A DNA stretch of 49,966 bases from Bacteroidales bacterium (GTDB lineage Bacteria > Bacteroidota > Bacteroidia > Bacteroidales > UBA932), in assembly GCA_016295455.1 (NCBI GenBank), contig JAEDLE010000009.1:1-49966 (forward strand), written 5' to 3'. The notes beneath the pieces are model-generated. The model saw only the letters and a list, made by a program, of their open reading frames with translations. It did not search any database and was not told the DNA's origin. This document shows positions 8,728-17,603 of this stretch, piece by piece; the first letter of the stretch is position 1, and every line of letters starts with the position of its first letter. Position numbers and translations under genes: made by a program.

Positions 8728-9338
8728 CTGCCGTGCAGCCAGCTTGCCATCGCCCTGAGGGCCATGCCCCTGTGCGAAATGAGGTTCTTGTCCTCCTCGG
8801 ATATCTGTGCGAGCGTCAGGGAGCCGCTGTTCGGGACCAGGGCCCCGTCCGGGCCGGGAATGAGGTCGGGAATGAACACGGGGTCATAGCCGAAACCGCC
8901 GTCCCCGCTCCGGCCTTCGGCAATACGGCCTTCCACAAAGCCTTCGAACACGTGCGCCCCGTCTTCCCCGATATATGTCACCACGGTGTGGAATCTGGCT
9001 GTCCTTATGGATATGCCGACGAGTTCCCGCAGCAACCTGGCCATATTGGCCTGGCTGTCGTGGCCCTCCTGTGAGCCGTAGCGGGCAGTGTGCACTCCCG
9101 GAGCGCCGCCCAGGGCATCCACTTCGAGCCCGGTGTCGTCCGCGAAGCAGTCGCAGCCGCAGCGGGCGTGCAGGTACTGCGCCTTCTGCAGGGAGTTCTC
9201 TGCCAGTGTCTGACCGGTCTCCGGGATTTCTTCAAATATGCCGAGTTCCGTCGGCGTCACCAGAGTGTAGCCCTCTCCGAGTATCTCGGAGGCTTCCCTG
9301 AGCTTTCCTTTGTTTCCTGTAGCGAATGCAAGTGTCAT
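8724..9338 (-). CDS. rdgB: XTP/dITP diphosphatase (RdgB/HAM1 family)
   Basis: House-cleaning nucleotide pyrophosphatase that hydrolyses dITP, XTP and ITP to monophosphates and keeps deaminated purines out of DNA. The 204-residue protein has the N-terminal TGNKGKLREA substrate motif (7-16), the ADDTGLEVDAL metal site (Asp67, Asp68), GFGYDPVFIP and SHRGMALRAM near the end. It is the first gene of an rdgB-recO pair; both act in genome maintenance. A good promoter core lies at 9358-9365, giving a short leader. Confidence 0.95.
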   Translation of the reverse strand: MTLAFATGNKGKLREASEILGEGYTLVTPTELGIFEEIPETGQTLAENSLQKAQYLHARCGCDCFADDTGLEVDALGGAPGVHTARYGSQEGHDSQANMARLLRELVGISIRTARFHTVVTYIGEDGAHVFEGFVEGRIAEGRSGDGGFGYDPVFIPDLIPGPDGALVPNSGSLTLAQISEEDKNLISHRGMALRAMASWLHGR

Positions 9339-9357
9339 GTCTGTCGTTTGAACTCCG

Positions 9358-9365
9358 CAAATTTA
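9358..9365 (-). promoter_or_regulatory. Promoter core for rdgB-recO
   Basis: The minus strand reads TAAATTTG, matching TAnnTTTG, 20 bases before the rdgB ATG and back to back with the S41 peptidase promoter. Confidence 0.6.
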
Positions 9366-9376
9366 GTGATTTTTGA

Positions 9377-9384
9377 TATCTTTG
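9377..9384 (+). promoter_or_regulatory. Promoter core for the S41 peptidase leader
   Basis: TATCTTTG is a perfect TAnnTTTG. Transcription would begin near 9391, in front of a terminator-like hairpin, so it may drive a short attenuated RNA as well as the gene. Confidence 0.6.
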
Positions 9385-9438
9385 TTCCGGTGGTATGACA
9401 ATTGTACCGGAATACGGGGCTTTGGCCCGTTTTTTTTC
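9385..9438 (+). promoter_or_regulatory. Leader with inverted repeat and terminator-like hairpin
   Basis: Inverted repeat TTCCGGT (9385-9391) / ACCGGAA (9406-9412) is followed at once by ACGGG / CCCGT (9413-9430) and a run of eight Ts. No plus-strand gene ends here, so the terminator sits in the 5' leader of the S41 gene, 18 bases before its ATG. It could attenuate that gene or end a small RNA of about 50 bases. Confidence 0.55.
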
Positions 9439-9455
9439 ATAAAGACATTATAAGA

Positions 9456-11078
9456 ATGAATGTATTCAGAAAGATAGCGGCGACGGGAGTGTTCCTTGCG
9501 GCTGCAGCGGGAGCCTTTGCGCAGTCCCGCAATTTCGAGATAGGACAATGGGAAGAGATCGGGGACCGTATCTACAAGGAACTCGAAAGGTCATATGTCG
9601 ATTCCCTCCCGGTAGGCAGGATGAAGCGCGCCGCCATAGACGCGATGCTCGAAAGCCTGGACCCGTACACGGTATATGTGCCCGAGGAGGAGAACGAGGA
9701 TTTCCAGATGATGATCGGAAAGACCTACGGCGGTATCGGCGCAGTCATATACAAGCCTGAGAAGGATGGTCCTGTTTATATCAATGAGCCGTATGCGGGC
9801 TCGCCGGCAAGCCGCGCGGGACTGGTGTGCGGGGACTGCATACTCGAGATAGACGGTCAGAGCACAGCAGGTCTGGAGACGAAGGAGTGCAGCGACAGGA
9901 TGAAAGGCAAGCCGGGAACGGAGGTGCTGTTCAAGGTCAGGAAGGTGCGGGGCGGCGAGGTCATGGACGTCAGGGTGACCAGGGAAAGGATACACCTGCC
10001 TGACGTTGAATATGCAGGTATGATAAATGACACGACAGGCTACATACTTCAGACCGGTTTTACAGAGAACGTGTCCCAGGCTGTGCGTCAAGCAGTTACA
10101 AGACTCAAGGACGAGGGCATGAAACTGTTGGTGCTGGACCTCAGGGGCAATGGCGGAGGCCTGCTGCAGGAGGCTGTGGGCATAGTTTCGGTGTTTGTTC
10201 CGAAGGGTTCCACCGTTGTCACCCAGAAGGGCCGCGGCAGGGAGGAAATCTGTTTCAAGACCACCCTGGACCCTGTTGACACCGAGACTCCGATGATGGT
10301 GCTGGTAAACGGGTCATCCGCCTCTTCTTCCGAAATAGTCGCAGGCGCGCTTCAGGATTATGACAGGGCGACCATCATGGGCCAGAGGACTTTCGGCAAA
10401 GGCCTTGTCCAGAGCATCAGGCCTCTTCCTTTCAACGGTCAGCTGAAGGTGACAACCGCGAAGTATTACACTCCGAGCGGACGTTGCGTCCAGGCCATCG
10501 ATTACTCGGGACGCAACGAAGACGGCAGCGTATCCTTCATCCCGGATTCCCTCACACACGAGTTCAGGACGGCAGGCGGCAGGCCCGTCAGGGACGGAGG
10601 CGGCATCACTCCTGACATAAGCGTCAGTGACGAGCAGTACAGCCGTCTGGTATATTCACTGGTGCTCAACGGAATAGTCGAGCAGTACGCCTTCAGTTAC
10701 GTACAGGCCCACGATGCCATAGCCCCTGTGGAAGAGTTCCATCTTTCCGATGAGGATTATGCCGCTTTCGTGACTTTCGCCAAGGAGAAGGAGTTTGACT
10801 ACCGCTCCGATGCGAAAGCATATTTCGACCAGATGAAGAAGAAATTGGAGGAGGATGGCATGGCCGATGCGGTGAAGGAAGAACTGGATGCGCTTGACAA
10901 GGCCATAAATCTGGACAAAGAACGTTTCCTGAACCTGAAGAAAGATGAAATCATTCCTTTCATAGAAGAGGAGATAGTCGTCCGCTACTATTTCCAGGAG
11001 GCCGGCATCAGACTGCGTCTGCGCTATGACAAGCAGCTGGAGGAAGCCCTGAGGCTCTACCGCCCCGTAGTTATGTAA
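9456..11078 (+). CDS. Secreted S41 (C-terminal processing) peptidase with PDZ domain
   Basis: Serine peptidase of the CtpA/Prc family acting in the periplasm, 540 residues. It has a signal peptide (to AGAFAQ, about residue 23), a PDZ domain (roughly 80-165, GGIGAVIYKPEKDGPVYINE and SPASRAGLVCGD) and the S41 core. The Ser-Lys dyad is visible: Ser290 in GSSASSSEI and Lys315 in TFGKGLVQ, 25 residues apart as in E. coli Prc (Ser430, Lys455). A long helical C-terminal extension (about 400-540) is typical of Bacteroidetes members. ATG at 9456 begins the signal peptide; the upstream ATG in the same frame lies before the terminator hairpin. A palindromic element (copy C) and a terminator follow. Confidence 0.93.
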   Translation: MNVFRKIAATGVFLAAAAGAFAQSRNFEIGQWEEIGDRIYKELERSYVDSLPVGRMKRAAIDAMLESLDPYTVYVPEEENEDFQMMIGKTYGGIGAVIYKPEKDGPVYINEPYAGSPASRAGLVCGDCILEIDGQSTAGLETKECSDRMKGKPGTEVLFKVRKVRGGEVMDVRVTRERIHLPDVEYAGMINDTTGYILQTGFTENVSQAVRQAVTRLKDEGMKLLVLDLRGNGGGLLQEAVGIVSVFVPKGSTVVTQKGRGREEICFKTTLDPVDTETPMMVLVNGSSASSSEIVAGALQDYDRATIMGQRTFGKGLVQSIRPLPFNGQLKVTTAKYYTPSGRCVQAIDYSGRNEDGSVSFIPDSLTHEFRTAGGRPVRDGGGITPDISVSDEQYSRLVYSLVLNGIVEQYAFSYVQAHDAIAPVEEFHLSDEDYAAFVTFAKEKEFDYRSDAKAYFDQMKKKLEEDGMADAVKEELDALDKAINLDKERFLNLKKDEIIPFIEEEIVVRYYFQEAGIRLRLRYDKQLEEALRLYRPVVM

Positions 11079-11088
11079 CATTTGTTTT

Positions 11089-11117
11089 GGAAAAACGTAG
11101 TCCACCTATGAAATTCC
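11089..11117 (-). repeat. Palindromic gene-end element, copy C
   Basis: GGAAAAACGTAG, then TCCACC and TATGAAATTCC. Reverse-complemented, it has the same TAG-G-TGGAC-TA core as copies A and B. It lies 10 bases after the S41 peptidase stop. Confidence 0.6.
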
Positions 11118-11120
11118 AAC

Positions 11121-11154
11121 AAAAAGAACCGGCCCTTTCGGGTCGGTTCTTTTT
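11121..11154. terminator. Bidirectional terminator between S41 peptidase and DUF5689 genes
   Basis: AAAAAGAACCGGCCC pairs with GGGTCGGTTCTTTTT around TTTC, a 15-bp stem with one wobble pair and A/T tracts on both sides. Confidence 0.9.
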
Positions 11155-11170
11155 GTATGCGGAAGGGTAA

Positions 11171-12247
11171 TCAGTTCACCTTGACATCATCCAGACTGTT
11201 GATCACAATCTGGATGGTCCCCTGATAGAGGGTGAGGACACCGGTAATGTCGACGGTGCTGCTCTTGTCCAGGACGGCGGCTGGTATCTCACTGTCCGCG
11301 AAGCGGGCATAACCGCTGGTCCTGACCACCACCTCGGTCTTGCCGCAAGTGAAGTACTGGCTGACGGTGGCCGCAGAAGCATTGGACCTCAGCTGTTCGC
11401 GATGGTCGGCAACCGTACCGTGGTTGTAGTCCCCGGAATTGCCTATCATGGCGCTGTCGAAGAGTCCGGCATCAAGGTTCTGCACAAACTTGTTCTTGGA
11501 CATCGCCCAGGTGGTCACGCCCCAGGTATTGTCGGAGAGGAACACTCTGTTGGAGGACAGGTCGGTGTCGACATTGCTGTCAAGATAGACCAGGGTGAAA
11601 ATTTCGTCGGCATATTTCAATCCCTTGACGGTCACGAGCTTGCCCAGATACGGGCAGGTGGCGAGGGTCGCGGTTCGGGAAGGGAGCTGCGCTTCGGTCA
11701 GTTCCACCGGAGTCACTTTGTCGCCCCTCTCACCGCGGAATACGCGCTGTCTGATGAAGGCATCCTCCTCGATATAGGAGGTCTCATACTCCTGGGTCGG
11801 ATCGTCCAGGCCTATCTGCACCATTCCGCTGCCGCCCGAAGGACCGTCAGAATAATTCTTGAGCTCCTTGTAGCCGTACATTCCGACTTTCATGCCGAGC
11901 AGGTTGACATATACGGTCTGACCGGGCTTGTAGTCACTGTAAAGCGATGATTTCCCGAGCTTGAGCTCGATGCCGCCTGTCTCGTCCTGTATGTATATGC
12001 TCTTGTAGAAGTTGCCCTGCTCGTCGCTGGAGGAGACCTTGCCGGCAATGATAACTTCGTCGTTCACCATATACGGGTTGCCCGGGGTGTAGTCCTTGGC
12101 AATCTGCGCGATGGTGTGGGTCGGGGTCATATGGACGGGCTCGTAGTTTTCCGGCTCCCTGTTTTCCAGAGTGAATACGGGGTCCCACTCCTGGCAGGAG
12201 GCAAGAAGCAGGAGAGCAAGCGGTATGAATAATTTAGATGTATTCAT
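11171..12247 (-). CDS. DUF5689 surface lipoprotein
   Basis: A 358-residue lipoprotein with lipobox LLASC (Cys18). DUF5689 proteins are Bacteroidetes-specific and have an OB-like fold; here the segment GNFYKSIYIQDETGGIEL followed by YKPGQTVYVNL (about 75-115) resembles an OB-fold strand pattern and the tandem OB modules of the lipoprotein encoded at 17604-20732. It is the last gene of the five-gene leftward operon, 21 bases after the TonB-dependent receptor. In TonB operons a lipoprotein next to the receptor often acts as the surface ligand-binding partner, so it may fill the place of SusD and hold nucleic acid at the channel; that role is inferred. Confidence 0.75.
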   Translation of the reverse strand: MNTSKLFIPLALLLLASCQEWDPVFTLENREPENYEPVHMTPTHTIAQIAKDYTPGNPYMVNDEVIIAGKVSSSDEQGNFYKSIYIQDETGGIELKLGKSSLYSDYKPGQTVYVNLLGMKVGMYGYKELKNYSDGPSGGSGMVQIGLDDPTQEYETSYIEEDAFIRQRVFRGERGDKVTPVELTEAQLPSRTATLATCPYLGKLVTVKGLKYADEIFTLVYLDSNVDTDLSSNRVFLSDNTWGVTTWAMSKNKFVQNLDAGLFDSAMIGNSGDYNHGTVADHREQLRSNASAATVSQYFTCGKTEVVVRTSGYARFADSEIPAAVLDKSSTVDITGVLTLYQGTIQIVINSLDDVKVN

Positions 12248-12268
12248 ATTATACTGTATGTCAAATGG

Positions 12269-15220
12269 TTAGAAACGGAAATAAACATTGAGCATATAGT
12301 TGGCTCCGTTGAGGTAGAAATACTTCGAATCGAAGCGGTAGTACCTCTCCTTGCTGACGGTGTTGTCCACAAGACGGGTCTGCTCGTAACCTCCGGTCTT
12401 GATGTTCTTCTCGTTGAGCACGTTCTTGGCATTGAACGAGAATCCTATCTGATACTTGCGCTGGATGTACCAGGACTTGCCTATGTTGATGTTCAGAAGA
12501 TGGGCCGGATTGAACTTCTCCTGGGATGCCATATACTCGATTTCGGCAGCGGACTCGTGATTGTCAGGTCCTGCCGCGGCATAGTCTGTCCTGTAAACAG
12601 GGTTCATATCGAGGTATGAGTTCGCAAAATATTCGAAATCGAAGTCGATGAACCAGTAGTTGTAGTTCCATGCAAGGCCTATGCTGCCCGCAAGCTGAGG
12701 TGTGCTCGGGACATAGTGCTTCTGGTTGTGGTCGAATATGGCGTTTCCTTCAGCATCCTTGACATAGCTGCCTGAAGCGTCTTTCCTGAATACCGGGTGA
12801 CTCTGCCAGTAAGGCACGATTTCGTCCAGGGTGACAAGCTCGGCGCTGTTGTCCACGGTCTGGGTCATCCTCGGATTGGAAGTATAGATGTACTCACCGT
12901 AGCTGAGTGCGCCCTGGAGGTAGAGGTTGTTCACAGGAGTAGGGACCTTGAAACCCAGTTCAATGCCCATGTGGCGCTCGTCTATACCGCTGAGTGCCAG
13001 GTTGGTGAAGGCGTTCTTGAGGTCATCGTAGTAGCTCATCACGTCGGTCTGGTCCTTGATTGTGGTGTAGAAAGCCGAAACCCTGGCGTTCCAGTTGCCT
13101 TGGGTGAGCTGCCAGTTGATGTCAGCGGTGAAGTTCTTCACCGGCACAAGGTTGTTAACCAGGGAGTTCCTGGTCCTCGGGGAGAGGAAGGACTTGTTGA
13201 AGGTAGGAGCCTCGGTGAGGTAACCCACGTTGCCATATACCCTCATGTTTCCGCCTATCCTGTATTCGAGCCTGCCTTTCGCGCCGTAGGTGAGGAAGTT
13301 CTTATGCTCGGAATCGCCATATGAGGATATGGCCTCGCCAGTGAGCGGGTCGTAGCTGGTAAGCAGGGTGCCGTCCGATGCGTAGATTTCCTTGCCGTTC
13401 TCGTCGAGGCCTGCGAAAAGGCCCTTCCTGACCAGACCTTCACGCCAGAAGCCCACGGCTCCGACAGTTCCGGCAGCAGACGCGGTGAAGGCTCCGTAGC
13501 TGTAGTCAAGCTTGGCCCAGAGGTCTGCGCTGCGGACATGAGCGTAGTAGTCGTATCCGTATTTGTCGCCCTTGGAGAGAGACTTCGCGCTGCCGTTGCC
13601 CCAGTAGTAATGAAGGTCGTTCTGGAGTTTCTCGGCAGTGGCGGCATATTCGCGCTCGGCAAAATTGTCGATGTTCAGGAAATAGTCGCCTCCCAGAAGG
13701 TCTGCCAGGATCTTGTAGTTTTCAGTCCTGTTGATCTTGGCGTCGAAGCCTCCGGTAAGAGTGAAGTTCCTATCGGCGCGCCACTTGAAATTGCCGCTGA
13801 GATTGAAGTCTCTCTGGTCCACACGCCTCTCCTCCTGCACATATTTGGAACGGAGGCGTCCGTTTGCGTCAAGGTTGTTCTGGTTGACATTGTAGAGTCT
13901 GGTCCAGTTCACGTGGATCAGATCCTGGTCATAGCCACGGGTCCAGAGGTCTTCTGCCCAGTCTGCCTTGAACTGATTGTTCCTGTTGTAATCGGACTCT
14001 TCCATATAGAAATAGCTTGGGAGATTCCTGTAGTAGTCAGGACGCGGGTCTGCGGCATCGTGCCAGTCAAGCGCTGTGTAGCCGTTCTTTCCGAAGCGGA
14101 AGAGAGCCGTAACGCCAGCCTTGAAATCATCCGACGGGGTAAAGTCATAACGGAGCAGGGCTATGGGCTCGTGAGTCTTGCGGACACGGGCATTGCGCAT
14201 CTTTCCGTTCTGATATCCCCAGTTGGAGTTGTACATATTGTCTCCCACAAGGTCATATACCTCCTGGGTGGAAGCGTTCTGAGCCCCTCTCTGTCCCGGA
14301 GTCGCCATAAACGCGGCGCTGAGCTTGTGGACGTCGTTGAACTTCTTCTCTGCGGATGCATAATATGCGAAAGACCTGTAATACACTCCGTCTATCCAGT
14401 CGTTGCCGCCAAGGCGGGCAGAGGCGCTGAATGCATATGACCAACCGTTGTCCAGAGGACCGGAGGCATAGGTCATCATCAGGCGGAGGCGGTAGAGGGC
14501 GCTGTTGGTGAGTACGCTTCCCCTCCAGCCCTTGCGGACATATGATGCCGTGACAGGGATGTTGGTCACTCCGTTATAGCCGCCGAAGCCGAAGTCCGCC
14601 ACCTCGGCGCCGTCAAAGCTGTCCTTGGTCCTGGTGGCCTCGTTGAGACCACTCCAGAGGGAGAACGGAGAAGCGCCGCTGAGTGCGTCATTCATCTTCA
14701 CACCGGCAAGCCTTACATCCTGGCTCTCAGCCGAATATCCGCGATTGCGGAAACGCACCGTGCTGAAATTGTAACCCGCGATGGAGTTATAGACTTCGTT
14801 CTGTCCGAAAAGTATGGTCGGGTTGTCACTGTAGCCGGAGTCATCCATATCGAACTCTGCGAAGTTTGAGGCGTCCAGTTCCGCAAGCACCTGGCTCGGG
14901 GTGAGCGAGAGACTGAACATATTCTTCACATAGCCGTCGTTCACCGTGACGTTGACCCTGGTACTTACGAATTCTTCTGCCTCGATGACGAGGTCATACA
15001 TACCGTCTGCAAGGTTCGGGAAAAGGAAATTGCCGTCCTGGTCCGAAGAAGTACGGGCAATCACGGACGAACCCTGTGACAGGGTGATGGAGGCCTGGGC
15101 GACTGCCGACCTGTCAGCTCTGCTGACCACGGTTCCCCTGACTCCTCCGGTCGGGTCCTGGGCCAGAAGGCACAACGCGCACAGCAGCGCGGACACCGAC
15201 AGTGTCAGTTTTCTTAACAT
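12269..15220 (-). CDS. TonB-dependent outer-membrane receptor with carboxypeptidase-like domain
   Basis: A 983-residue receptor with signal peptide (LCALCLLAQ), a carboxypeptidase-regulatory-like beta-sandwich (about 25-110: GGVRGTVVSRADRSAVAQAS, DGNFLFPNLADGMYDLVI), a plug-like region (about 120-240) and a 22-strand-type barrel to the C-terminal aromatic strand (YMLNVYFRF). It should use TonB-ExbBD energy to import a bound ligand through the outer membrane. No SusD-like gene is adjacent, so this is not a classical glycan SusCD pair. Its neighbours are two secreted nucleases and two OB-fold lipoproteins, which suggests that the ligand is nucleic acid or oligonucleotides. It starts 9 bases after the EEP gene stop, so the two are clearly co-transcribed. 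Confidence 0.85.
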   Translation of the reverse strand: MLRKLTLSVSALLCALCLLAQDPTGGVRGTVVSRADRSAVAQASITLSQGSSVIARTSSDQDGNFLFPNLADGMYDLVIEAEEFVSTRVNVTVNDGYVKNMFSLSLTPSQVLAELDASNFAEFDMDDSGYSDNPTILFGQNEVYNSIAGYNFSTVRFRNRGYSAESQDVRLAGVKMNDALSGASPFSLWSGLNEATRTKDSFDGAEVADFGFGGYNGVTNIPVTASYVRKGWRGSVLTNSALYRLRLMMTYASGPLDNGWSYAFSASARLGGNDWIDGVYYRSFAYYASAEKKFNDVHKLSAAFMATPGQRGAQNASTQEVYDLVGDNMYNSNWGYQNGKMRNARVRKTHEPIALLRYDFTPSDDFKAGVTALFRFGKNGYTALDWHDAADPRPDYYRNLPSYFYMEESDYNRNNQFKADWAEDLWTRGYDQDLIHVNWTRLYNVNQNNLDANGRLRSKYVQEERRVDQRDFNLSGNFKWRADRNFTLTGGFDAKINRTENYKILADLLGGDYFLNIDNFAEREYAATAEKLQNDLHYYWGNGSAKSLSKGDKYGYDYYAHVRSADLWAKLDYSYGAFTASAAGTVGAVGFWREGLVRKGLFAGLDENGKEIYASDGTLLTSYDPLTGEAISSYGDSEHKNFLTYGAKGRLEYRIGGNMRVYGNVGYLTEAPTFNKSFLSPRTRNSLVNNLVPVKNFTADINWQLTQGNWNARVSAFYTTIKDQTDVMSYYDDLKNAFTNLALSGIDERHMGIELGFKVPTPVNNLYLQGALSYGEYIYTSNPRMTQTVDNSAELVTLDEIVPYWQSHPVFRKDASGSYVKDAEGNAIFDHNQKHYVPSTPQLAGSIGLAWNYNYWFIDFDFEYFANSYLDMNPVYRTDYAAAGPDNHESAAEIEYMASQEKFNPAHLLNINIGKSWYIQRKYQIGFSFNAKNVLNEKNIKTGGYEQTRLVDNTVSKERYYRFDSKYFYLNGANYMLNVYFRF

Positions 15221-15229
15221 ATCTGATTC

Positions 15230-16294
15230 TTATTTGCTTACTACTATGAATGTCGGATAATGGTCGCTATATCCGTTGATGAAGGTTCCGTTCGAGAAGG
15301 TTCTCTTCGGCTGGTCCTTGTATTGGCCCTCCTGCTGTTCCATGAACGGCTGCTTGAAGACCTTGCCGTAGTATTTCTTCTTCACTATAGGGGTGATCCT
15401 CAGACCGGAGGTGGCCTGCGCAAGGTTCCGGTTCACGAGTATGAGGTCGTAGATGTTCCAAGCCCCCTGATATGCCAGAGAACCGTAACCGGCCCTGAGC
15501 ATGGCGTGGAAAGGACTGAAGAAATCCCCTTCCTTCAATTCGTTGATGTTGGCCTTGCCCCTGAGGTATCTGACCATGCTGACGTCGGTAGGATTGTCAT
15601 TCATATCCCCCATCACGACTATCTTGATGTCCGGGAACTCTTCAGTGAGTTTTTCAGCCTCACCGTATATGATCTCGGCGCCCCTGCTCCTGAGGTCTCC
15701 GCCCTTGCCACCGGTTCTGGAAGGAAGGTGAGCCACAAAGAAGGCGAACATCTCTCCGTCGAGCAGTCCCCTGACCATAAGTATGTCTCTGGTGCGGAAG
15801 TCTTCCTGCTCCTCGGGAGAGAGGGAGAACTCTATGTCCGACCCGCTGAAGGTGAAGGGAATGGAACGGCTCTCGATGACACTGAAATTTTCAGGTCTGT
15901 AGAGCAGCGCCACGTCCACACCTCGGCGGTCAGGCCCGTCATAATGCACAATCTGGTAATTAGCCGCAGCTATCTCCTTCTGGCTGACCAGGTCTTCAAG
16001 TACGTGCCTATTCTCTATCTCGCTGACACCCAATATGGTATGAAAAGTCCCATTCTCCTCGGCCATGGCCGCGATAACCCTCGCCATATTGTGCTGCTTC
16101 TTCCAGTACTTCGACTCGGTCCATTCGTTCGTCCCGTCCGGAAGGTACTCATAGTCATTCTTGCCCTCGTCGTGATAGGTGTCGAAAAGGTTCTCCAGAT
16201 TATAGAAACCTATGACATAGCTCTTCTTCTGCGCTGAATATGCCGACTGGAACACCAGCAGGAAGACAGTCAGAACGGTCAATATCTTTTTCAT
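15230..16294 (-). CDS. Secreted endonuclease/exonuclease/phosphatase family protein
   Basis: A 354-residue protein with a signal peptide (MKKILTVLTVFLLVFQSAYS) and the full EEP (DNase I-like) active-site set: N32-L-E34 in YNLENLFD, E94 in SEIEN, H189 in VAHLPSR, D230 and N232 in MGDMNDNP, and S343-D-H345 near the end. EEP enzymes cleave phosphodiester or phosphate-ester bonds; an exported one beside a DRGH nuclease and a TonB receptor probably cuts DNA or RNA outside the inner membrane. It could also be a phosphatase acting on lipids or sugars. It lies third in the operon, 30 bases after the DRGH nuclease gene and 9 bases before the receptor gene. Confidence 0.88.
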   Translation of the reverse strand: MKKILTVLTVFLLVFQSAYSAQKKSYVIGFYNLENLFDTYHDEGKNDYEYLPDGTNEWTESKYWKKQHNMARVIAAMAEENGTFHTILGVSEIENRHVLEDLVSQKEIAAANYQIVHYDGPDRRGVDVALLYRPENFSVIESRSIPFTFSGSDIEFSLSPEEQEDFRTRDILMVRGLLDGEMFAFFVAHLPSRTGGKGGDLRSRGAEIIYGEAEKLTEEFPDIKIVVMGDMNDNPTDVSMVRYLRGKANINELKEGDFFSPFHAMLRAGYGSLAYQGAWNIYDLILVNRNLAQATSGLRITPIVKKKYYGKVFKQPFMEQQEGQYKDQPKRTFSNGTFINGYSDHYPTFIVVSK

Positions 16295-16324
16295 AACTGA
16301 AACTCGAAAATTATCATGAATATG

Positions 16325-17590
16325 CTACCACCACCAGTCCACGCTCTTGGGGTCCTGTTTCCTGACCTTCCCGGCCGCATCCTCGCCCAGAGCCTCATCC
16401 AGGGCATCGAACAGCCTGAAGCCGAGTTTGGCTTCCAGTTCACTTATGGATATGGCCATAGACTTGGATATGCTCCGGTCGTACTTGGATGCGCTGCTGT
16501 ACTCGTCGTGATCGAAGAAGAAGGCGCAGCCTGCATAGTTGCCATATCCGATGGTGGAAGAGGTCTTGTAGCGGAGCACCGCCTTGTAATAGGACACAGG
16601 GATGGTTACCTTGTTGGCGGAGGCATCCCTGACATAGGAGTCTGCGCCGTCCACCTGACAGCCGGTGATGACATAGAGCGTGTCGGACTTGGACGCCCAG
16701 TTCCGGACCTTGATTTCGAGGTCTGCCCAGATATTCTGGTTGAAACCGTAGAACTGCGGGGTCATGTTCGTTCCGTAAAAGGTCTGGGCATTGTTGGCAT
16801 AAGAGCCCTGACGGGATGCGGATGGCAACATATGGCCACGGTCGTAACGCCTGCCGTCTGAACCGTTGGAGAAGCCCTTGCTCACGTCGGATTGCTTTGA
16901 TGCGGCGAAGTTCGGGTCGAAAGCCCAGGCATCAGACCGGCCGTAATTGGCACCTATGTTCCAATTGCTCAGAGGGTAGGCAACCCAGAGGGATACCCTG
17001 TCGTCATAGCTCCAGAGATAGGAGTAGCTCCTGGTCTGGACTTTCCCGACCTTCATATGGTGGTTGTAATAGTCGTAGCGGCCGTCGAACTGCGCCGGGT
17101 CGAAATCCGGCAGTTCCATCCAGCCTGCAGGAACAGGCATACCGCTGCCCTGGCTATCTCCGCCGGAATTGCCGGACCCGCCGGTGTTGTCCGATCCGCC
17201 GGTATTGCCCGAGCCCTGGCGAGGGGCGGCCTGGGTCATGGTCTTCCTGGACCTGGCGCTGCCGCAGCTGAGAATCAGCTCGAGGGACCTTTCCTCTCCG
17301 GTGTTGGCATCATAGACTAAACGGACACTGCTGTCTTCGGACGTGCCCGAACTGTAGTCCAGACGCGCCCAGCCGTCTTGATGGCCCCCATAATTCATCT
17401 CGAGGGTCCAGTCTCCGCTGGTTGTCACGGAGAGGCGCTGGAATCCTGCATCCGCCGACACCTGCTCGCTTTCCAGTCTGAGGACGGCAGAATCCGATCC
17501 CGAACAGGATACGAGCAGGACTGACAGTGCCACGAAAAATGACACTGCCAGCCTGGTCAATCTGTAATCAAATGCTTGCACGGAACTCAA
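16325..17590 (-). CDS. DNA/RNA non-specific endonuclease lipoprotein with N-terminal BACON-like domain
   Basis: A roughly 421-residue surface nuclease. Lipobox LLVSC (Cys29) follows a hydrophobic stretch, then a BACON-like beta domain (about 35-122), a Gly/Ser/Asn linker (126-150) and a Serratia-nuclease domain. The catalytic DRGH motif is at 250-253 (His253 general base). The metal site is N284 in FNQNIWADLE, with E292 eight residues later, the same spacing as Serratia N119 and E127. The enzyme cuts DNA and RNA without sequence preference. No ATG lies before the signal peptide: the start is non-ATG (TTG 17590, GTG 17581 or TTG 17557), so the exact start is uncertain. It begins 13 bases after the stop of the large OB-fold lipoprotein gene. 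Confidence 0.9.
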   Translation of the reverse strand: MSSVQAFDYRLTRLAVSFFVALSVLLVSCSGSDSAVLRLESEQVSADAGFQRLSVTTSGDWTLEMNYGGHQDGWARLDYSSGTSEDSSVRLVYDANTGEERSLELILSCGSARSRKTMTQAAPRQGSGNTGGSDNTGGSGNSGGDSQGSGMPVPAGWMELPDFDPAQFDGRYDYYNHHMKVGKVQTRSYSYLWSYDDRVSLWVAYPLSNWNIGANYGRSDAWAFDPNFAASKQSDVSKGFSNGSDGRRYDRGHMLPSASRQGSYANNAQTFYGTNMTPQFYGFNQNIWADLEIKVRNWASKSDTLYVITGCQVDGADSYVRDASANKVTIPVSYYKAVLRYKTSSTIGYGNYAGCAFFFDHDEYSSASKYDRSISKSMAISISELEAKLGFRLFDALDEALGEDAAGKVRKQDPKSVDWWW

Positions 17591-17603
17591 AAAACCTTGG
17601 AAA

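Noticed and set aside
12269..15220. Classical SusC of a polysaccharide-utilisation locus
   Set aside because: No SusD-like gene, glycosidase or sensor regulator is adjacent, and both neighbouring enzymes are nucleases or phosphoesterases.
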